From the NCBI RefSeq assembly GCF_019925205.1, contig NC_083566.1, positions 15,996,001 through 16,060,000 of the forward strand: DNA of 64,000 bases. Direction: 5' to 3'. The stretch is from Metopolophium dirhodum (Eukaryota > Arthropoda > Insecta > Hemiptera > Aphididae). The position numbers and the translations under genes were made by a program. Within the stretch, counting starts at the first letter, position 1. The number at the start of each line of letters is the position of its first letter. Of the stretch, positions 56,719 to 64,000 are shown one piece after another. The notes beneath the pieces were generated by a model. The model worked only from the letters and a program-made list of their open reading frames with translations, did not search any database and was not told where the DNA came from.

Positions 56719-59600
56719 CCTAGTTTTGTATCAATATTATTTGATATCTAAAATATACTAAATTAAGATGAATACCTTGAACTACCTCCTGTAGCGGAAG
56801 TGATATTTTAGAAATATACGAGTACTATACCTGTCTATGAACAATTTGTAGCTTAATAATATATTTATATATATCCTAGACGCGGATTTTGATTAGGCAC
56901 TTTACAAAATGTATAATAATAGTCTTTCAGCCTAATAGATAATATAGGTACGTGTGACGAATCAGTGTTGTTTTATCACTTGCTCGGTGTATTACAATTT
57001 ACATCCTGATCATTGGTAAAGTAAAATATATTATATTAGCATTTTATATTATTATATATTTTATATATTTTATATTATTATGTGCGTTAAATTTTACTTT
57101 AAGTGTCTAGTCTAATATTATTTATCGCAATAACTCTATATCTGAATTTTTCTTATATTATGATAAAAATTGTTTGTATACAAATGTACCTTTACAGTAT
57201 ACTTATAAAATATTATAAATCTACTTAAGGATTTATTTTTATTTTTTGTAAGACGTTTATTTTAAAATGGAAGATCGCTTTATGTTCAGCTTTTAACAAC
57301 AGCATGCTATATTTTAGATAAAAGTATATTTTTGCATATTTCTTAAACGTTTTAGAAATATAATATTACTGAAGGAGCATATTTTAAGGTACCTAGTTAA
57401 ATGCATAAATGCATACCTATTTAATTAAATTATTTTATTGCATACAAATCCGGGATTTAATTATCATAATATAACTGATGCCTATATAGCGTTTGCGTTT
57501 GTAGGGCGTATGCCGAGCTCGGATGAGCATTTTATACTTCGAAGTGTCTGCGGCGGCGCAGCGCAGCTATATTAACTATAGTTTGCGACGGTGTACCGTG
57601 TACATAAGGTGTCACGAATTAATGAAGGTGTGTTCAGCCGGAAACACGTCAATTCCGAAATCGAAACAGAATGTAATTATTATTATTATACGGCCCGGCA
57701 AAGGATATTTCATTCACTACCATCCCGTTTATATAGAATTATAGTGCGTGTGGATCTATATATAGTATATTACATTATATTATATTATAATATAATGCAC
57801 TGCGCCGCTGAACAAATACTATATTGCGTACGTATATGGCCATATAATATAAACGCTTATTTCGGCTACACAATATAATATGTATGTATACGTATACTAT
57901 GTGTAGGTGTGCAAGTTTTATACTGTGTTGAATTCGTATTATTATTATTGTTATTACCAGTCACCAGATTGAGTTCGATAAAGTATAGGTATGTATACCA
58001 TCCTAAATCCGTTGATGATATTATTATGTAATGTGCGTAAACAAAATAATGTATATAATATTATTACCTACCCATGTCTAATAGGAATATATTTAATGCC
58101 GAGTAGTTTAGTTCAATTATAAAACGCTACAGATTAATTAATTTGTTATACCATATTTATTGAATATATTTTTGATGTTTTTTTCCGTATAAACTAACAC
58201 GTAATAATTGTTATTATTAGTTATAGTTATCATCGACATAGGTGCAATGTGCATGGTTTTGATGGACGTACTAAAATTTGTTAATTTCTATTTGACTAGA
58301 TTCTATAAAAAAAAAGTAATAATTTAATGAGTACTAATTGAAAAGTAATATAACGTACAATGTCTAATTTATTAGTTAGATACATGTTATATATTATTTT
58401 GAAACCTGATTTACTACATGTAAATTATGAAACGCCGCAAAGAGTGACTACTGACTAATTTTAAAATATACTATATTAGGTGTACCTACGTATAAGAATT
58501 TATACGATAAATCTGGGACCATATTATTATGTTCATATTATTCTAAGAATATTTTCTTGAATTTTCTTCGTCACATGGCGTCTATAAACCGAAATGGTAT
58601 AGTTTTGGTTGCATATTTTTACTTTGTATCTGTTGCAAATATACCATTCAAAATAGACATTCAAAATATTAGCAATCGAAGTATTATACTTAAAATTCGA
58701 CTGTGGAAAACACATAGGTACCTAAATACCTTTATATCTAACAAAATATATAACGTAAACCTATTTATATAACAGTGGTCAATTGGCTGGGGAAGGGTAG
58801 AACCATATATTATTAAAGAGCTCGCAGAAACACAATTTTCAGATGTATTTTGTCATTGAGTCCAAAGCTTTACGCCAGTCAAGTTTATGATTTTATCTTT
58901 AGTACCTACTTAGACAAATTACATCGTTTTATTTTATTGTGAACATTATATTATTTTTGATTTGGAAAGTATTACGAACTTATATATTAGTTTGGTTGGT
59001 ACTTATGTTTATTTCATTACGTATCGTAATATTTCATTACTAACTATAATGGTTTGAATAATAATCTACTGTTAATTGTTATTTAAAACCTCACTTCTTG
59101 TCAATAGTCAGCTCTCACCAATGTATGGTTGATTGATAGTTTTATAATAGTTTACTGGTAAAATAATAAAATCGACCTAATGAAATCGTGACTTTAAAAA
59201 TATATTGGTAAATGGACTCGTAAATGGATGAATAATTATTTTTGGCTTCTTATCCATCGATAAATCATGTTATGCAGCACACAAATGTAACATAGGTATA
59301 GCATTATTTTTTCATGCACTAACGAGGATATCCGGTTTTGTAACTTGGAAAAAGCTCCTTATCACAGTTTAAGATGATAATATTCTGGTTAGTGATAAGG
59401 AGTTATAATGATCTATACCTAAGTCATCGGATTTTTATAATATATAGGTTAGGTATTAAATTAATTCTAAATGTTGATCTTGGTATGGACTCTTAAGTCT
59501 TAGTATAAGTTTATTAGTTTTTACCGATATTTTATTGTTTTATACTTTTATGCAATTATCACCGTATTAATCAATTATTTGAAAGCCTCTGATCATAGAG
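56719..59600. other. No supported gene
   Basis: A modestly GC/CpG-rich patch at 57485-57680 stands out but has no splice-consistent coding. Other open frames are AT-rich chance frames. Confidence 0.4.
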
Positions 59601-59609
59601 CTATGGCCT

Positions 59610-59820
59610 TTTTTTTTTCGTATTATCGAGGACCGGGGGGAGAACCACGTTTTGCATTACAGCTCTCCGGCCCCCATCGTTTATTGACATAAAACAGGTA
59701 ATACATCAATAGCATTCAGCATTAACCCCCGCGACCTGGCAGACTTTCCTTAGCTATCGCTGGTAAGTATATATCTGCCAGCGAGCGCATTTCTCGGGGG
59801 GGGGGGGGGGGGGCAAGGTC
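59610..59820 (-). mobile_element. Short retroposon with 9-bp target duplication
   Basis: CTATGGCCT occurs at 59601-59609 and 59821-59829. Poly(T) just inside the left copy is the tail of a minus-strand insertion. It shares CATCGTTTATTGA with 9213-9612. A G-run of about 18 lies at about 59796-59813. Confidence 0.7.
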
Positions 59821-60444
59821 CTATGGCCTATTGGTAACTATAGACTATAGTATATATTATCATTTTAAATCCAACTCCTTGCATAGTACATACACGACAC
59901 ACTGCACTATACTAGTATACTGCGGTGTGCAACTAAAAATTTCGCGATTGGGTAGAAACTAGGAACATTGTAAAAAACGCGGCGCCACCATGCATTTATT
60001 TTTGTTCTTATGTTTGTATAGTATACGTGGTGGTGGTGTTTTCTCTTGTTGCTGAAATAAACATAAATTAGTTTTTCCAATTTTTTTTTTTGTTATTTTA
60101 CGTGTGGCCGTCGTATAGCCCTATAGGTAGGTACATATCGTTATTTGGTTTTTATGCGTAAACAAGTATACAATATACATAAAAACACTACGCATATTGC
60201 AGCCGCCCATCATCCATCCACGCTAGAACCGACCTTTTTCCACCCAAACGCACCGTGTACATGCGTTTATAATAGTCGTACGCTTGACACGTATATCATA
60301 ATATTGTATAGGTACACAATATATATTAAATATATAAATATATATCTTACCAATAAGACCTATTTCACATTGCCGACGTCATCCGCATGTCATAAATAAA
60401 TCTATAATGATATTGCGATGTCGTTGACATAATATTATGTAATT

Positions 60445-60738
60445 TTTTTTTTTTTTTATTGATCTTGAGCCCGGCAGCTGAGGCCATTAGCTATTGGGTG
60501 TGGGGGAGGGCACTGTAGGTTTTTATATTGGGTAGGTTGGTACACGTGTGTGTTGTGTTTTGGCAGAATTTCTAATGGGGCACCCGTAGGTTTCTGCCGT
60601 GCCCCGGGTGGGGGGATGGCGGCACTTGTTTTCCGGACACCGTGACTTGCACGGAGAAAAATGCCACCCGGTGGTCGAGGATCGAACTCGGACCGGCTGT
60701 GCCGAATCCGTCGCGTTAGACCGCTCGGCCACCTCGTG
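60445..60738 (-). mobile_element. tRNA-derived SINE
   Basis: On the minus strand the head reads GGTGGCCGAGCGGTCTAA (box A, about 60717-60734) and GAGTTCGATCCTCG (box B, 60676-60689), like a Leu/Ser-type tRNA 5' half. The tail GGGCTCAAGATCAATAAA plus poly(A) follows. TGTAATT flanks both sides (60438-60444, 60739-60745). The head drives polymerase III transcription in such elements. It is not a functional tRNA gene because the 3' acceptor half is missing. Confidence 0.85.
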
Positions 60739-60864
60739 TGTAATTGAAAAGTGAGTAATTTAAAATTTCCATCCCACACGAGCCACACATACTATTTTTG
60801 TCATGCCTCTGTTTCATACAGAACAATATGGGAGTAACCCATCTACCAGCTAGTATTCAGAATA

Positions 60865-61005
60865 TATATTTTAATCTGATTTGGACGAATTACCTCATAC
60901 CATTATCGTAAATAAAATTGACAATAGTATACACTAGTTGCCCCGATGGTTAGATAGTTCGTAATTAAATACGAGTTGCATCTTAAAAATGTTCACACCG
61001 TACTC
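60865..61005. repeat. Diverged copy of the ACTAGTTGCC repeat
   Basis: It shares TTATCGTAAATAAA, ATACACTAGTTGCC, GATAGTTCGTAATTA and GAGTTGC in order with 10440-10545. Confidence 0.6.
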
Positions 61006-61123
61006 TGTCCAGCGAGAGATTGAGTGAACGCGCCTTGGACCGAACAAAATCGGTTCTTCTACACATCTCCATGTGACACTCCCCCCATAAGGGAACCGGC
61101 TATGATACCAGTGTAATGGGTGG

Positions 61124-62817
61124 ACACACAATGTTTTAAACATATTATTTAAAACATGAATTTAAAACATTTGTTTTGAACGTTTTGTTCATTGTCAAAA
61201 CTTTAACTAAACTTTAGACTCTAAAACGAATAAAACAGTGTAAAATCCAAGTAAATATTGTGTTTTTTTTTTGGTTTATTATAAATAATAAATAATAATA
61301 AATAGCCTTCAAAAAAAAGTTAAAGTATAAAATAACTATATCTATTGCATTGTAATCATCATTGTAAAAAATAAACAGTGAAACATATGTTACATATACT
61401 ATATATAGTAGGGTTCCCATTATTTATACATAAACGATTTTTTTTTTCAAAATCCGAGGAGTGCCGCCCAGGAATTTTTTTCTATGGGTCTAAAAATAAG
61501 ATCTACAAAATTTGAGCTTTATATAACACGATTAACAGGGTGCGCTCTAAGCTCAAAGTTTAGAGAAAACGTAAACTTCTTTAGTTTTTTTAATATTTTT
61601 GCGCAAGTTTTGGTTTTTTTCGAAAAAGTCATAAGAAACTTTTTATAGAATTTGTTATTTACTAAAAAAAGTGTTCTTATACATTTTTTGTACAGTCAAT
61701 ATTTTTTTGTAAAAGCTAAACAAATTAGATGAAAGTAACATTTTGTGAAAAATTCCCGTTTTTAGGTTTTTTGCAATTATCTCTTTAAATATTAAAGACA
61801 CAAAAAAATGTTATATCACTAAAATTGATCCAATTTATTTTATCTAAAATAAATGTAACTATACAATTTTGCGTTAAGCCAACTCATTTTAAATAAATTA
61901 AGAAAACATATAAAAATAACTAATTTTTCTGAAAAACAAATTTAATAATATTTAAATAAATTATACTAATAGTTTTATTACCGAGAAAAGTTAATTTATT
62001 TAAGTAAATATTCTAGGGATAGTTTTATTTTTATTTTAACATGATAATATAATTGACGACGGTCGCCCGCAGGTCAAATCATGTCGGTGCATGCCAAATC
62101 GACTTCGGCGTTCAACGTGTTAAATAGATATTTTGTAGTGCTATCTATAATAGTTTCGTTCTAACCGAGCAACGCGTTCAGTAGGTCAATATACTTTTTA
62201 GTTTCTACATTATTATAATTATTTTATTAGTTTTAAATAGTTATTAGCTATATAAAAGTATTCATAATGTCATCATCTCGATATATTATATAGTGTACAC
62301 GGCATATTGGCATATGAGTAAATAACGTATTAAATAAAAATTAAGTTATTTTAAATATACTGCTTAAAACACTGTTTTAAACTGTTAAAAACATTGTTTT
62401 TAACTAATTAAAACTCAAACAATTTATTTTGTTTAAATCAAAAAATCCTTTTTTTGTTTTTTTTTTTCAAAAATGAAAAAATACACAAACTTTGAAAGTA
62501 TTTGAAATGTATTTTAAATATTTTCTGAATGGATGTTTTATGTGGACATTATATTATGTATATACATAATATATTAATTATTAAGTAAAAACATTTTAAA
62601 TTTGGTAATTTATTCAATAAAATTAAAAAAAAAAATAAAATGAAGGATGGTAATAGATATCATTATTTGATACCTTAACTATTTTTTGAAGGATATTTAT
62701 TATTATTCATTATTAATAATAATAAAAAAACACAATATTCACTTGGATTTTACACTGTTTTAAACATGTTATATTCATTTTAAAAATGTTTAAAACAAGT
62801 TGTGTAAAACATTGTGT
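61124..62817. mobile_element. 1.7-kb element with long inverted ends
   Basis: The left end ACACAATGTTTTA, and about 61225-61275 (CAGTGTAAAATCCAAGTAA), are inverted at 62735-62817 (TTACACTGTTTTAAACATG, CATTGTGT). Between them lies AT-rich sequence without a transposase. No target duplication was identified. Confidence 0.55.
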
Positions 62818-64000
62818 ATTAAACATAACAACCCTGCATATAGTATATACCTGTTATATATAACATCTATGAAATAATATTCACAGAATAAAATATTTTC
62901 GAAGAGGATAATTATTTTAAAAGCATTTTGTGTACATGACGTAATACTGTATAGTAGACCACACAAAATCACAATACACTTTTTAAAATACATTTTTTTT
63001 TATAAAATTCTATTTACCTACGTCTACGATTATAATAAATGATAAAATATAAATAATTCTGGAAGTAGGGGTGTAAGAGTCCTATTTATAAGGAACGGTT
63101 ATGATCGGTTGGGTGTGATCGCAGAGCGTACCTAGGTATATTAAATGGTGCAAACTGCAAGGCATTTATATGTAGGTACGGGGTACATTAAATTTAACGG
63201 TATCGATGAAAATAAAATATGTCATTCTTATCGACGGCTGAAAGTATTGAAGTTGAATTAAAATTTTTTTCGGATATTTTTACTGTTTCTGTTTAATATA
63301 ATAGATAGACGGAAGCCACCTTTTTAGTCATTTGAATAGCTTATACGAGAAGATACTTGTATAATATAATACTTCGTATCTTATATATATATATATATAT
63401 ATATTTAGATACATATTACAAACATTATGCATAGATAGGTAGGTTTGCCATCATTTTTGGGGGGCGCACCGAACCGGAAAGTGGTTCAATTATTATTATT
63501 ATAATATGCGGCGTTTAACACGCGGGGAAAACTTTCTCTGCCATCACAGCGTTAAAAGTGATAAATTTTGACGGCTATTTTATGTATATGTATGTACCGG
63601 CCTGGGTGATCCATTTATCATATTACGTTGTTATTATTATTATTATTAATTTATTATTTTCGTTATGTTTAACACATTCGGAACGTTTTCTTCTTACAAC
63701 TTTTTAGCAATATTGTAAAAGTAAACCTATACTTTTGATTTTCAAATGGTAACCTTTATTTTCGATTTCAAACTGTTACGCAAAATAATTTTCTAAAAAT
63801 GTTAGGTACCTGCGTATAATATAAATGTCAAAATATGTTGGACAAGTTATGAAATATGTTTAAAGTTTGGATATAATGCAGGCGAGTTATGAAAGAGAGG
63901 TACCTATATGTAGTAGAGAAATACATTTTTCACTGCAGCTGCCCAAAACGTATAATGTATTGCATATTTGTCAGAAATTCACTTAAAAAGTAAAAGTTCT
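62818..64000. other. AT-rich DNA, no gene seen
   Basis: It contains an (AT)n microsatellite at 63382-63404 and no recognisable exon. Confidence 0.4.

Noticed and set aside
59990..60052. ATG in a strong initiation context (GCCACCATG) opening a hydrophobic 22-codon frame
   Set aside because: It stops after 22 codons and no downstream exon could be joined convincingly.
60676..60734. tRNA gene on the minus strand
   Set aside because: Box A and box B are present, but the acceptor 3' half is missing and a SINE body with poly(A) and target duplication follows.
1..64000. CRISPR array, rRNA genes, bacterial symbiont DNA
   Set aside because: No regular spacer-repeat array, rRNA-like block or bacterial gene structure was seen; genes have introns and insect-type transposons dominate.

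Overview
The window is nuclear DNA from a hemipteran insect, most probably an aphid. This is inferred from the very AT-rich composition, the split insect-type genes, the dense transposon landscape and a secreted-protein gene built from tiny exons of the type known from aphid effectors. No bacterial, organellar or rRNA sequence was seen. The species cannot be named from sequence alone.

Three host genes can be modelled. (1) 903-9160, plus strand: a previously unrecognised small secreted protein of about 105 residues. It is split over eight exons (73, 18, 39, 51, 27, 36, 36 and 38 nt) spread across 8.3 kb. All six internal exons are multiples of 3 and sit in one shared phase. The first exon is a signal peptide and the last carries a stop followed by AATAAA. 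This architecture recalls the aphid bicycle effector family. (2) 25656-27642, minus strand: a four-exon SpoU-family 2'-O-ribose methyltransferase, the mitochondrial rRNA methyltransferase MRM3/RNMTL1. (3) 28532-34062, plus strand: a six-exon SPT2 histone chaperone of 788 residues. Genes 2 and 3 are head to head, with 0.9 kb between their start codons.

Most of the rest is transposable elements, often nested. The clearest is a 6.4-kb LTR retrotransposon (17184-23569, minus strand) with nearly identical ~0.6-kb LTRs and a 4-bp ACGT target duplication. It encodes Gag, an aspartic protease fused to an OTU-like cysteine protease domain, and an Env-like scrap; reverse transcriptase, RNase H and integrase are missing. 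The Gag to Pro-OTU junction has a textbook -1 frameshift signal: A AAA AAC, a 6-nt spacer and a roughly 13-bp stem. The element sits in LINE-derived sequence, which itself interrupts an older aphid repeat.

Other elements include a hAT transposon inside a foldback element (3255-5113), Helitron pieces (5.7-8.2, 51.6-52.4 and 53.1-53.9 kb), a MULE relic (9720-10398), and a long foldback repeat with internal tandem units (11919-14361). There is also a foldback with tandem subterminal units (about 40.6-42.8 kb) inside an interval bounded by 32-bp direct repeats, LINE fragments (15.6-17.1 and 55.3-56.6 kb), and two SINEs sharing one 3' tail (54.2 and 60.4 kb). The regions 36.8-39.6, 46.7-49.8, 56.7-59.6 and 62.8-64 kb contain no gene I can support.
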